Assembly (NCBI GenBank): GCA_035645275.1
Contig: DASQMX010000019.1
Coordinates: forward strand, 1-64,000
Reading direction: 5' to 3'
DNA from: Paranoxybacillus sp035645275
GTDB taxonomy: Bacteria; Bacillota; Bacilli; Bacillales; Anoxybacillaceae
Length of the DNA: 64,000 bases
The first letter of the stretch is position 1; every line of letters begins with the position of its first letter. The translations under genes were made by a program, and so were the position numbers. Positions 16,082 to 24,929 of this stretch are shown piece after piece. The notes beneath the pieces were generated by a model. It was not told the origin of the DNA and ran no database searches. It saw only the letters and a list, made by a program, of their open reading frames with translations.

Positions 16082-16094
16082 AAAATTAAATTTT
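16082..16094 (+). promoter_or_regulatory. candidate ComK half-box upstream of ssbB
   Basis: AAAA-TTAAA-TTTT fits the AAAA-N5-TTTT K-box consensus. The surrounding 16075-16180 is very AT-rich with further near-matches, but a second perfect box at a standard spacing was not found. Confidence 0.3.
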
Positions 16095-16249
16095 CTTGTC
16101 GATTTTCTGTTAAAAAAACGAGAAAAATGTTGATTCTCTTTATTAAAAATATTTTAAAAATTGAAAAATAATCATTTTACAAAAAATCCCCCGTTCAGTA
16201 AGATGAGAGTGCAACAGCGATAGAAAGGAGGTGTAACCTGGTTGCTAAA

Positions 16250-16381
16250 ATGGTTGTCATGTACGGGCTGAGTAAAAGAATCGTGCATGACGCAAGTCCC
16301 ACTGCAATATAGATGGAACACCGTGAGATTTATGGAGCGAGCGCTGGTTTCTTTGATTTGATTGCACATCATACATTTTAG
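16250..16381 (+). other. leader frame interrupted by an amber codon, upstream of ssbB
   Basis: AAAGGAGG at 16224-16231 precedes a frame beginning CTG-GTT-GCT-AAA-ATG and reading MVVMYGLSKRIVHD..., which stops at TAG 16310-16312. The next codon is ATG and the same frame continues MEHREIYGASAGFFDL... to TAG 16379-16381. It could be a broken small gene or a regulatory leader; I recognise no family. Confidence 0.3.
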
Positions 16382-16401
16382 TAATCCGGGAAAGGGAAGT
16401 C

Positions 16402-16746
16402 ATGATTAATCAAGTGATTCTCGTTGGACGCCTCACTAAGGACCCAGAGCTGCGTTACACAGCGGATGGAACAGCGGTGGTGAACGTCACATTGGCAGTG
16501 AGCAGAAACTTTCGCAATGCCGACGGTATTATTGATACGGACTTTGTCAATTGTACATTGTGGAGACGAGTAGCGGAAAATACAGCTAATTATTGCCGAA
16601 AAGGGTCCATCATTGGCGTAACAGGACGGATTCAAACAAGAAATTATGAAAATCAAGATGGAAAGCGCGTATATGTGACAGAAGTTGTTGCAGAATCAGT
16701 GCGGTTTATGGGCGGCAAAACGACAGAGTTGCTCGGAAGTTATTAA
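16402..16746 (+). CDS. ssbB: single-stranded DNA-binding protein SsbB
   Basis: A 114-residue OB-fold SSB: MINQVILVGRLTKDPELRYT, VNVTLAVSRNFRN, DFVNCTLWRRVAENTANY and GSIIGVTGRIQTRNYENQDG. It lacks the acidic C-terminal tail of the essential SsbA, as expected for the competence paralogue SsbB (YwpH), which coats incoming DNA. GGGAAGTC precedes the ATG. Its leader contains an AT-rich tract with a K-box-like site. A terminator follows 105 bases downstream. Confidence 0.9.
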   Translation: MINQVILVGRLTKDPELRYTADGTAVVNVTLAVSRNFRNADGIIDTDFVNCTLWRRVAENTANYCRKGSIIGVTGRIQTRNYENQDGKRVYVTEVVAESVRFMGGKTTELLGSY

Positions 16747-16850
16747 TGTTTTCAGGTGACGAAAATCCTCTTTTGTTCCTTCTCCTTTATCCTTCCAGAA
16801 CATAACCCCGATATAGAAAAAGTTCAACCCTCCATGTTCCCTCTCTCTTT

Positions 16851-16879
16851 GCCGACCAGATTTGGTTGGCGTTTTTTTG
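16851..16879 (+). terminator. intrinsic terminator downstream of ssbB
   Basis: GCCGACCA pairs with TGGTTGGC and is followed by GTTTTTTT. Confidence 0.8.
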
Positions 16880-16950
16880 TTACAACTAAGCAGGAAAGGA
16901 ATCATAAAACGGCCTGTCCGAAGCAAAAGTTTTCCCACATGTGCTCTCAG

Positions 16951-17136
16951 TTAATCAATAGCGCGTGAAAATTCCGTTAGCAATGTTACAATCACTGTTT
17001 CAAGACGTTTCCGCTTTTTAATCGGCAGTTTCGAGAGGGTATGAATTGTCTTTTCCATTTCCGGATTTTGTTTTAAATAATCGATAATGTCTAACATCAC
17101 TTCATCCATTTCATTTGTTTGATAAATGCGATTCAC
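16951..17136 (-). CDS. small uncharacterised protein next to an XRE gene
   Basis: A 61-residue helical protein starting at a GTG directly after the stop of the XRE pseudogene (TAAGTG). It contains the basic segment LPIKKRKRLETVIVTLL. It may be a partner of the regulator. There is no separate ribosome site, so it relies on coupling to the upstream frame. Confidence 0.45.
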   Translation of the reverse strand: MNRIYQTNEMDEVMLDIIDYLKQNPEMEKTIHTLSKLPIKKRKRLETVIVTLLTEFSRAID

Positions 17137-17345
17137 TTATCGCAGCAAGTCTTTTTTATAAAATTGTCTTCCAATTAAATAATCTATGCTTACCTCGAAA
17201 AGATTGCTTAATTTCTCCAGCGTTTCTAAATCAGGCAATTGGTCGTCATTTGCGAGCGCGATATGTTTAGACGTTGTGCCAATTCCTCTTGTGTCCAGCT
17301 TCTTTGTTTCCGTAAAAACTTCAAATGATCGGCAAGTTTTTTCAT
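17137..17345 (-). pseudogene. XRE-family regulator with an internal deletion
   Basis: The ATG at 17345 opens MKKLADHLKFLRKQRSWTQE followed by ELAQRLNISRSQ, the start of a Cro/C1-type helix-turn-helix. The frame then shifts: the continuation LPDLETLEKLSNLFEVSIDY with LIGR is in another frame. The usual recognition-helix end (ISKWE-like) is missing at GCAAATGACG, consistent with a short deletion between repeated AAAT. The product cannot have a complete DNA-binding domain unless this is a sequencing error. Confidence 0.7.
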
Positions 17346-17568
17346 TTTCTCCACCACAACTCTTCAAAAAATAAGGGACGTTACCTTAAACATAGGGGAT
17401 TGTGGCAGAAGTTTTTGTTCCTATTAAGAACAAACGGTGAAATGTTCAAAAACAGAACAAAAAACACGGTGATAGGAATGTGGAACTACTTTTTTGAAAC
17501 GGAGTATATTGTTAAAATATGTAATAAACGATAAAAATTTGAATATTTTGGGATGAAGTAAGCGAGGG

Positions 17569-18072
17569 ATGTTTGTGAACATTTATCTTGCTGATTTGGT
17601 GATTAGTGAAGAAAAAGCAGCCAGACGATTTTTAAAGAAATATCATATTTTTATTAAAGAAATAAGGAATCCATTTTCTGTTAAACTGAAAACCATTGCT
17701 CCTGTCAGTTTTGGTGATTCGCTTTGTTTTTTGCGAAATGAGGAAGGATTTGTCGGAATGCGGCATGGGGATGTGCGGTTTCGGACGATCGAATGCAGAG
17801 AGAACGCCAAGCTGCACTTTATTTTTAAATCTGTTAATCAGCTCTATATGTTTGTCATTACGATTAATTTAAAGAAAAGCAATATTGAAATTACCTCTTA
17901 TGAATGGAACCAACCTCAACAAAAATATCTCCGCATCCATACGAATCAGTTGCTTGTTGTTGAAAAACAGCTGATTTACCATATACTTCAATCGCTTTAT
18001 ATCCGCTCTGAGGAACGACAGTCATATTTTTTCCTTTTTTCTCCTAAGAAAAAAGCTGATCCGAAAGTGTAA
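17569..18072 (+). CDS. uncharacterised protein
   Basis: A 167-residue soluble protein I do not recognise. It has mixed alpha/beta character, with FVGMRHGDVRFRTIECRE in the middle and a Lys-rich end (FSPKKKADPKV). The start is ambiguous: ATG 17569 has GCGAGGG right before it, and a GTG at 17575 would be better spaced. It stands alone between the XRE pseudogene and the bacteriocin region. Confidence 0.5.
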   Translation: MFVNIYLADLVISEEKAARRFLKKYHIFIKEIRNPFSVKLKTIAPVSFGDSLCFLRNEEGFVGMRHGDVRFRTIECRENAKLHFIFKSVNQLYMFVITINLKKSNIEITSYEWNQPQQKYLRIHTNQLLVVEKQLIYHILQSLYIRSEERQSYFFLFSPKKKADPKV

Positions 18073-18139
18073 TAGCTTGAATTTTGCTTTTGGAGATAGA
18101 AAGGGGGGATACTTTTCAATGAGAAAAACGCATTTTGTT

Positions 18140-18168
18140 TTTTGCTAATAGAAAAGTTGACTGTATAA
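18140..18168 (+). promoter_or_regulatory. sigma-A-like promoter without an obvious gene
   Basis: TTTGCT and TATAAT are separated by 17 bases. Downstream, 18230-18364 holds a 44-codon ATG frame without a clear ribosome site. The rest of 18073-18480 is otherwise empty. Confidence 0.45.
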
Positions 18169-18480
18169 TGAAGTAAAGTTACTAGAGAAGATTATGTATG
18201 AATACATATAGGTAGATATACAAGTAATAATGAGGATAATCAATAAATTTGCTACCAATCGCGTTTATATCCAGTCAAGGATAATTATTTTGAACACCTT
18301 TTCTAAGAAGCTTCCTTCCTGTAACCGGAGTGAAGGGGGAGAGGTTCATCAGGAGATTGAGTAGATACTGAAATTTTTTATAAGATATATCCCTGCCTTA
18401 AGTCTTGATGTCAGATGAATTTTGTAGAAGCAGGGATTAAACAATCTCTTTGCAATTAGCTCCTATTTGTATCTTATAGA

Positions 18481-19134
18481 TTAAATGACCCCAATGTCTT
18501 TGGCGCGTTTGGCAGCATGCTTACTGTTTTTTTCATTCATTTTCTTAAGAATGCTATTGACATGATTTTTCACTGTTCGGATCGATATAAACATTTTATC
18601 GGCAATTTCTCTTTGCGTATATCCTTGATAAATTAATTTCAAGATTGAAATTTCCGTTGGTGTTAGAAGTGATTTTACTTGCTCGATTTTATATTGATTT
18701 TCCCATTTCTTGAGTTTAGAAAATTCTTTTCTAATTTTGTGTGCGATGCTTGGACGAATAGGAGAATGGTTTTGATACGCTGCTCGAATGGCATCTGGAA
18801 TCTCTAAAAAATTTGATTTTACAATGTAATCAACAGCACCAGCAGCATAAGCATTAAAAATAATCGAATCATGGTCTGAAGAAGTTAACATGATGATTTT
18901 TAACTGTTTTGATTGCAATATTTCAAGTGTTGCCGTAATCCCATCGTATTTACCTGATAGAAAAATATCCATTAGCACAACATCAATATGTATATTGTTT
19001 ATAATCTGTAAAGCTTCTTCACCAGTAGAAGCAGTAGCAATCAGAATTATATCCTCATGTTGTCTAAGATAAGCAGTGAGACCATGCAACCATTCATAAT
19101 CATCTTCAACTAGTAACACTCGTATTTTGTCCAT
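18481..19134 (-). CDS. NarL/LuxR-family response regulator
   Basis: A 217-residue response regulator. The receiver domain has the acidic pair in VLLVEDDYEW, the phosphoacceptor Asp in VVLMDIFLSG, and the Lys in VDYIVKSNF. The C-terminal LuxR-type helix-turn-helix reads LTPTEISILKLIYQGYTQRE, then TVKNHVNSILKKM. GGGTGAAAAGAC precedes the ATG. It overlaps the end of the histidine kinase gene by 29 bases, so they are co-expressed. The divergent bacteriocin operon at 21.7 kb is the likely target, by proximity. Confidence 0.9.
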   Translation of the reverse strand: MDKIRVLLVEDDYEWLHGLTAYLRQHEDIILIATASTGEEALQIINNIHIDVVLMDIFLSGKYDGITATLEILQSKQLKIIMLTSSDHDSIIFNAYAAGAVDYIVKSNFLEIPDAIRAAYQNHSPIRPSIAHKIRKEFSKLKKWENQYKIEQVKSLLTPTEISILKLIYQGYTQREIADKMFISIRTVKNHVNSILKKMNEKNSKHAAKRAKDIGVI

Positions 19135-20509
19135 GTCTTTTCACCCATTTTTGTAAAGACAATTTATATTTTGGAAATTGAATATAAAATGTTGTCCCTT
19201 TTCCTAAGGTACTATTCACTTTTATTGAACCGCCATGTTTATGAATCACATTGTAACAGTAGGATAATCCAAGTCCGTAATTTTTCTTGGATTCGGACTT
19301 AGTTGTAAAAAATGGTTCGAAAATGTGTGGAAGAGTTTCTTTTTGGATTCCAGAACCGGTATCAGAAATTTGAATCATGTAATGAGAGAAATTTTCTTGA
19401 AAATGTATTGAAATCATTCCACCATTCGGCATTGCTTCTACAGCGTTTAACAAAATATTATAAAAAACTTCATTCATTTGTTTTTCATCACAAAATAATT
19501 CAATATCTGTATAGTAATTTCTGTTAATTTGAATATTTTGTAGAGAAGGACTAAGTGATAAAATACAATTTTCAATGATTTCCTTTACATTGTTTAAGTT
19601 CTTTATTAAGGGAGTGTCGGCTGTACGACTCTGAAAATTAGAAACTAATTCTTGTAAATGATTAGCTGAATTCTTAATGATTTGAATATCCTGCTTAAGT
19701 TCTGGATGATGAAACTGATTGGCATATTGATTGATTTTTTCGCAGAACAAATTAATTTTTCCTAAGTCATTTTTTAGTTTATGATTAAGCATAACGGTGC
19801 CACTAAATAATGTTTGCATGGTACGTTGCAAATGATATCCTTGGACAGTTATTTTTAATTCTAGAAAGCCATATCTAAAGATAGCGATGATAAATATTAT
19901 AAAGGACAGAAATACAATTAATGGGTTATACTTCCAAATATCGTCAATTCCAATACCTCGGAGTATAAAATTCGTTATTAAGCCAAACAAAACCGGTGGT
20001 ATGTACACTAGATTGGTAAAAAAGCGATTTTGTTTTAAAAAGAGGTTGTCTTCTTTGATATAAGCGTACATAAGTAAAAACACACCGATTAGTATGTACG
20101 GAGCAACCCATAATGAGGCAATACGATATGGGACAATATATTTAGGATAAATAGGATAATAGATTGCCATAAATAGAATGGGAATACAAAGAATCCAAGA
20201 TAATTTTTTCTTCCATATCGGTGAAATCAATCCAGAGTAGGATATGGAAAACATTAAAAAGGCATAAGGCGTAAAATAGTGGGAAATGAATGAAAATAAA
20301 TTTATAGTAAGTTCTATGAATGATAAGAGAAGTTCGTTATGCGCTACACGGGAAACGTAAGGTGCTATACTATCTTCTATGACAACAGACAGTCCGCCAG
20401 CGCCGCCAAAAAAAGCGATAGCACTCGCCCATTTAGTAGAATCCCTTTTCGAGTCTGCAAATAAAAGGATGATTCCACCAATCCATAAGAGAAGAAACAA
20501 TACAATCAA
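19106..20509 (-). CDS. membrane sensor histidine kinase
   Basis: About 467 residues. The N-terminal half has roughly eight membrane helices and no large sensor domain. The kinase core follows: the H-box in VMLNHKLKNDLGKI, an N-box NEVFYNILLNAVEAMPNG, and G-boxes ISDTGSGIQKETLPHIFEPFF and YGLGLSYCYNVIHKHGG. The AAGGAGG lying inside the longer frame supports a TTG start at 20509; an ATG at 20533 is an alternative. The multi-helix sensor resembles kinases that detect peptides or membrane signals. It is followed by its response regulator. Confidence 0.88.
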   Translation of the reverse strand: MIVLFLLLWIGGIILLFADSKRDSTKWASAIAFFGGAGGLSVVIEDSIAPYVSRVAHNELLLSFIELTINLFSFISHYFTPYAFLMFSISYSGLISPIWKKKLSWILCIPILFMAIYYPIYPKYIVPYRIASLWVAPYILIGVFLLMYAYIKEDNLFLKQNRFFTNLVYIPPVLFGLITNFILRGIGIDDIWKYNPLIVFLSFIIFIIAIFRYGFLELKITVQGYHLQRTMQTLFSGTVMLNHKLKNDLGKINLFCEKINQYANQFHHPELKQDIQIIKNSANHLQELVSNFQSRTADTPLIKNLNNVKEIIENCILSLSPSLQNIQINRNYYTDIELFCDEKQMNEVFYNILLNAVEAMPNGGMISIHFQENFSHYMIQISDTGSGIQKETLPHIFEPFFTTKSESKKNYGLGLSYCYNVIHKHGGSIKVNSTLGKGTTFYIQFPKYKLSLQKWVKRHGQNTSVTS

Positions 20510-20551
20510 GAGAGTTTCCTCCTTAATTTGCATGAGAGCCTTGAAAAGAAT

Positions 20552-21529
20552 TTATATTTTACTAGTGATAAACGACATTACATCATTGGAGATTTTCTTT
20601 CGGTGAAGAACAATCCCTGAATGACCGCAAGGGTATGTTAGTAAATGAGGATGATTCCATGCTTCCCATAATTTTACCGAATCTTCAAATAAAACATATT
20701 GGTCATAGAGCCCGGCTATTAATAGAATATTATCTTTATTTACTTTTGGCTCTTTACGGTATGGTTCAAGAATTTCCCAATGCCTTTTCAGTATCGGATA
20801 AGTAATCCCATTTTGTATCATATCCTGCTTGATATATTTACCAATAGGTGCATTCCACACAGCGAATGATAATGTGTTGGCATACATAATCGAAATTAAT
20901 AAATCGATTTGATCTTCTACAACGGCGGTAAGATTAGATATAAATCCTCCAAGGCTCACTCCGATAAGAACAATTTTGCCTCCATGATTTTGTTTAATCC
21001 AGCGAATAAGCGCCCGAATCTCAGTGACAGCCTGTCTTACTGCGAGAACCGAGCGATCCAAATCGGCGCTAATCATGTATTCCCCGCTGTATAATGCATC
21101 GCATGAACGTTCAAAGTGAAAAGGAAGTGTCACATGATACATATGACAGCCTGCTTGTTGAAAAGGCTTTAAAAATAAGTTATTTATTTTGTTCAAACTA
21201 TCCATCCGCCATCCGTGTACGAGAACGACGTGAACAGGATGCCCCTTGGTATTTAAATGATAAAGTCCACTTGCAATATCGTTTAAATGATAGTCAGACT
21301 TCAGTGGGCTATCAAAAAAGTATTTACCTATTTGATAGTTATGATGCTGGTTGATTTGTTCAAAAGTGATATTAGGGATTTCCGGAGCAGGGTAAATCAA
21401 GTCCCAATCAGCTGTGTTAATAGAAACACATTGCTCATAAGGCTTGAACTGCGATTTCCTGCTTTTCTTTTTATGCAGCAAAAATAACCCAAGTTGATCA
21501 AACGCATAGGATGTCCATTTTTTCACCAT
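20552..21529 (-). CDS. alpha/beta-hydrolase fold protein
   Basis: A 325-residue hydrolase. The oxyanion region is VVLVHGWRMDS, the nucleophile elbow is IGVSLGGFIS with Ser as nucleophile, an acid is in AGLYDQYV, and the catalytic His is in CGHSGIVLH. No signal peptide is evident. It may act on a lipid, ester or peptide; the substrate is unknown. It precedes the kinase by about 40 bases and is probably co-transcribed with the two-component system. Its ATG lacks a strong ribosome site. Confidence 0.75.
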   Translation of the reverse strand: MVKKWTSYAFDQLGLFLLHKKKSRKSQFKPYEQCVSINTADWDLIYPAPEIPNITFEQINQHHNYQIGKYFFDSPLKSDYHLNDIASGLYHLNTKGHPVHVVLVHGWRMDSLNKINNLFLKPFQQAGCHMYHVTLPFHFERSCDALYSGEYMISADLDRSVLAVRQAVTEIRALIRWIKQNHGGKIVLIGVSLGGFISNLTAVVEDQIDLLISIMYANTLSFAVWNAPIGKYIKQDMIQNGITYPILKRHWEILEPYRKEPKVNKDNILLIAGLYDQYVLFEDSVKLWEAWNHPHLLTYPCGHSGIVLHRKKISNDVMSFITSKI

Positions 21530-21628
21530 TTCATTTAGGAACTTTTATAGTCCTTATTCCTCCTTATAAACTAAAGTATCCAAGCAATATTATATTAAAA
21601 ATAACGCAGAAATTCCATTATTTCATTA

Positions 21629-21640
21629 AAATGTACATTT
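21629..21640. promoter_or_regulatory. perfect 12-bp palindrome in the bacteriocin promoter region
   Basis: AAATGTACATTT lies between the divergent hydrolase and bacteriocin genes, 12 bases before a TACTATAAA sequence that could be a -10. It is a candidate site for the adjacent LuxR-type regulator. Confidence 0.35.
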
Positions 21641-21723
21641 ATGGAAAAAGGTACTATAAAAAAATGGTACTTTACGATTCTAGAATAAGAAACAATAATT
21701 TTGAAACAAAGGAGGTGAATACA

Positions 21724-21975
21724 GTGAATCATAATGTGATTGAGTTAAATAATATTCGAGGAATGCAAACTTTAAATGAAAAAGAGATGGAAAGTGTGAA
21801 CGGCGGGGTTGGTTCCCTAATTTATTGGGGAGCACGTGGTGCAATTTGGGTAGCACGTAACCCAAGAACGGTGGTTAGTGCAGGTAAGGCTGCTTTTAAT
21901 TTCATCTCTAAATATGTTGGTGGCGGAATGACCATCGGTGGTGGAGCTCGTTATCTCTATGATAGATTTAGATAA
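21724..21975 (+). CDS. class IIb bacteriocin precursor, peptide 1
   Basis: An 83-residue precursor. The leader ends LNEKEMESVNGG, a canonical double-glycine cleavage site, leaving a ~55-residue cationic peptide starting VGSLIYWGARG and containing YVGGGMTIGGGARYLYDRFR. GMTIG is a GxxxG helix-packing motif, as in two-peptide bacteriocins. The GTG at 21724 follows GGAGGTGA; longer frames upstream are discounted. The second peptide gene starts 14 bases later. Confidence 0.85.
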   Translation: MNHNVIELNNIRGMQTLNEKEMESVNGGVGSLIYWGARGAIWVARNPRTVVSAGKAAFNFISKYVGGGMTIGGGARYLYDRFR

Positions 21976-21989
21976 GGAGGGATGTTTAA

Positions 21990-22199
21990 ATGAGCTTGCA
22001 CTCTATGACTCATGCAGTTGAGTTAAATGAGCAAGAACTGGTTGAGGTTAATGGAGGTATTAACCCCATTTTAATAGGTGCCGCAATCCGTGCGGCTTGG
22101 AGAGTTCCGGCAGTCCGTACGTGGACGATCCGTACATTAAAGGGTGCAGCAGTAGCGGTTGGTGCTAAAATAGGCTGGGATTTAGCAAAGAAATCATAA
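21990..22199 (+). CDS. class IIb bacteriocin precursor, peptide 2
   Basis: A 69-residue precursor with the leader VELNEQELVEVNGG and a 46-residue mature peptide beginning INPILIGAAIRAAW. The mature part is cationic and amphipathic and contains GAKIG (GxxxG). Pairing with the preceding gene suggests a two-component pore-forming bacteriocin. AAGGAGGG lies 8 bases before the ATG. Confidence 0.85.
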   Translation: MSLHSMTHAVELNEQELVEVNGGINPILIGAAIRAAWRVPAVRTWTIRTLKGAAVAVGAKIGWDLAKKS

Positions 22200-22283
22200 T
22201 TTTTAGTGGGGGCAAGTTAATATTCAAATTAGCTTAGCCCCCTTTCTATAGAATTTTATCAAAAAGAATGGGTGAAGAAATGA

Positions 22284-22688
22284 ATGTTTAAAGGACATTT
22301 ATTATCTTTTTGGTTAGCTTATGTCATCTTCTTTATTTTGTGGGGGATTTACGACTACTTCAAAAATAATTTTTTTGAGGTGCAATTATTATGTGTAATA
22401 TTGTTTGGGGTTAACTTTGTATTGATTGAATTAATGGATTATTACTTTAAAGATGAGGAAGTTATATATGCGGACAAAATGGATGGTCCCCCTGCTCTTA
22501 AACAGATTAGTAAATTGCTTAGTTTTGTAAAGTGGATAGGAATTTTCTACTTAAATCTTTTTAATGGCGGAATAAATGGCCATGCTTTTGAGGTGTATGT
22601 AATTTTTATAGCAGTTCTTGTATTGGACATTTTAATTATGCTGCATTTTTTTATTGTGAAAAAGAAAAATATATCTGTAAAAAAATAA
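22284..22688 (+). CDS. small membrane protein, candidate bacteriocin immunity
   Basis: A 134-residue protein with four predicted membrane helices and a lysine-rich C-terminus (VKKKNISVKK). No family is recognised. Position between the structural genes and the exporter is typical for immunity or accessory proteins. GGGTGAAG precedes the ATG at 22284. Confidence 0.65.
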   Translation: MFKGHLLSFWLAYVIFFILWGIYDYFKNNFFEVQLLCVILFGVNFVLIELMDYYFKDEEVIYADKMDGPPALKQISKLLSFVKWIGIFYLNLFNGGINGHAFEVYVIFIAVLVLDILIMLHFFIVKKKNISVKK

Positions 22689-22715
22689 TAGTATTTACTT
22701 AAGTAGGGAGAAAAA

Positions 22716-24918
22716 ATGAAAAAAAAATATGTATGCATAAAACAACATGATTTTAAGGATTGCGGACCTGCTTGCTTAGCTAGTATTGCCAAATATTATG
22801 GTCTTAACATTCCAATTGCAAAGATTAGAGAGTTATCAGGTACTGATAGTGAAGGTACAAATGCTTTAGGTTTAATTACAAGTGCAGAAAAACTAGGATT
22901 TTCTGCTAAGGGAGTTAAAGCTACCCCTGAGGCTTTGTTTGAAAAATTCCCCTTACCTGCAATAGCACATGTAGTAATTGATGAATCTCTATTACATTAT
23001 GTTGTAATTTATAAAATTAGTAGAAAAGGTATTATAATTGCTGATCCGGCTAAAGGAATAGTTAAATATACGATTGAAAAATTTCTAGAAATTTGGACCG
23101 GAGTATTAATTTTAATGGTACCGAGTTCCAAGTTTAAAAAGGGCAATGAAACAAAGGGAATCTTTTCACGTTTTCTGGGGTTGTTAATTCCTCAAAAATC
23201 ACTGCTAATTCAAATTTTCTTGGCTTCTATTATTTATACAGTATTAGGAATTGCTGGAGCATATTACTTCCAATTTCTTATAGATGATATTTTGTCATAT
23301 CAAATGGAAAAAACGTTACATATTCTTTCGATTGGTATTATTGCATTATATACATTTCAAGTGTTGTTAAATGGATTTCGAACATATTTATTACTTTATT
23401 TGAGTCAAAAGCTCGACATTAGTTTAATTCTTGGATATTACCATCACATTCTCTCTCTTCCTATGAAATTTTTTAATACAAGAAAAGTAGGAGAGATTAT
23501 CTCACGTTTAAATGACGCTGATAAAGTACGCGAAGCGATTTCTAGTGCTACCCTAACTATAATGATTGATATTTTTATGGTAATTATTGGTGGAGTTATT
23601 TTATATTCTCAAAATACGTTCTTATTTGGTGTAACTGTCCTCTTGGTTCCAATTTACGTTGGGATTGTTTTAGGATTTCATAGGCATTTTGAATACATCA
23701 ATCGAAAAGAAATGGAAGAGAATGCACAACTAACTTCTTATATTGTTGAATCTATTAATGGGATTGAAACGGTAAAAGCATATAATGGAGAGCGACAAGC
23801 GTATCTTGAAATGGAAAAACGTTTTATTCAATTTATCAAAAGTGTTTTCAAGCATGGCATGATTGATAATATGCAATCGTCTATAAAAAGTTATGTCGAA
23901 CTTGTAGGGGGGGTTGTTATTTTATGGGTTGGAGCTAATGAAGTATTGAAAGGGAATATGAGTGTAGGACAGTTAATCACATATAATGCTTTACTAGCGT
24001 ATTTTTTGCAGCCGATTCAAAATTTAATTAATTTACAACCTATGATTCAATCTGCAGTAGTAGCAGCCGATCGATTAGGAGAGATTTTGGACTTAGAGCT
24101 AGAAAAAGCAGAAAACGAGGATCAAAAAATAAAGCCTAATTCTTTAAAAGGGAAAATCGAAGTGAAAGATGTTGATTTTAGATATGGTACAAGAGAAATT
24201 GTTCTGAAAAATATAAATCTTACGATTAATCCGGGTGAAAAAGTAGCGATAGTGGGTGAAAGTGGATCGGGAAAAACAACGCTGGTGAAGTTGCTGATGA
24301 ACTTTTATTCATACGAAAAGGGAGAAATTTTAATCAATGGATATAATATTAAGGATATCCATATTAATGTACTTCGTCATAAAATTGCATATATTCCACA
24401 GGAAACGTTTTTTTTTTAGTGGAACGATTCAAGATAATTTGACCTTCGGGTTAACAGAATCAGTAGATTTAGAAAAAATTATTGATGTGGCAAAAATTAC
24501 AAAATCGCATGATTTTATTAACGGCTTGCCGTTACGTTACCATACTTTATTAGAAGAAAACGCCTCTAATTTATCCGGCGGACAGAGACAGCGATTGGCA
24601 ATAGCGAGGGCAATCTTAAAAAATCCAGATATCTTGATTATGGACGAAGCGACAAGCAATCTCGATTCTACAACTGAAAGAGCCATATCTGAAACGATTC
24701 ATGAATACTGTCAAGACATTACAACGATTATTATTGCTCATCGTTTAAGTACTATTATGAGATGCGACAAGATTTATGTGATGGATCATGGCGAAATCAT
24801 TGAATCAGGTACACATCAAGAATTAATGGAATTGAAAGGGAAGTATTATGAATTGTGGAAAGACCAACTCCCTAGTGAATATGAACAACCAACGAATCAT
24901 TCCGTTGTAACAGGATAG
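22716..24918 (+). CDS. C39-peptidase bacteriocin ABC exporter, frameshifted at a T10 tract
   Basis: Read through the shift this is a ~733-residue peptidase-containing exporter that removes the leader after Gly-Gly and exports the peptide. The C39 domain (1-135) has DCGPACLASIAKYYG with the catalytic Cys, and LHYVVIYK and ADPAKG for His and Asp. Six membrane helices follow, then the ATPase with GESGSGKTT, SGGQRQRLAIARA and ILIMDEATSNLDS. The first frame stops at 24417-24419, immediately after the run of ten T (24408-24417); the second frame resumes FSGTIQDNLTFG. Nine T would restore one frame. This may be slippage, phase variation, mutation or sequencing error. Confidence 0.85.
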
Positions 24919-24929
24919 AGGGTGTTGTT

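Noticed and set aside
18230..18364. 44-codon frame downstream of an orphan promoter as a signalling peptide gene
   Set aside because: No ribosome site, no leader or export motif, and unremarkable composition; listed only as part of the promoter entry.
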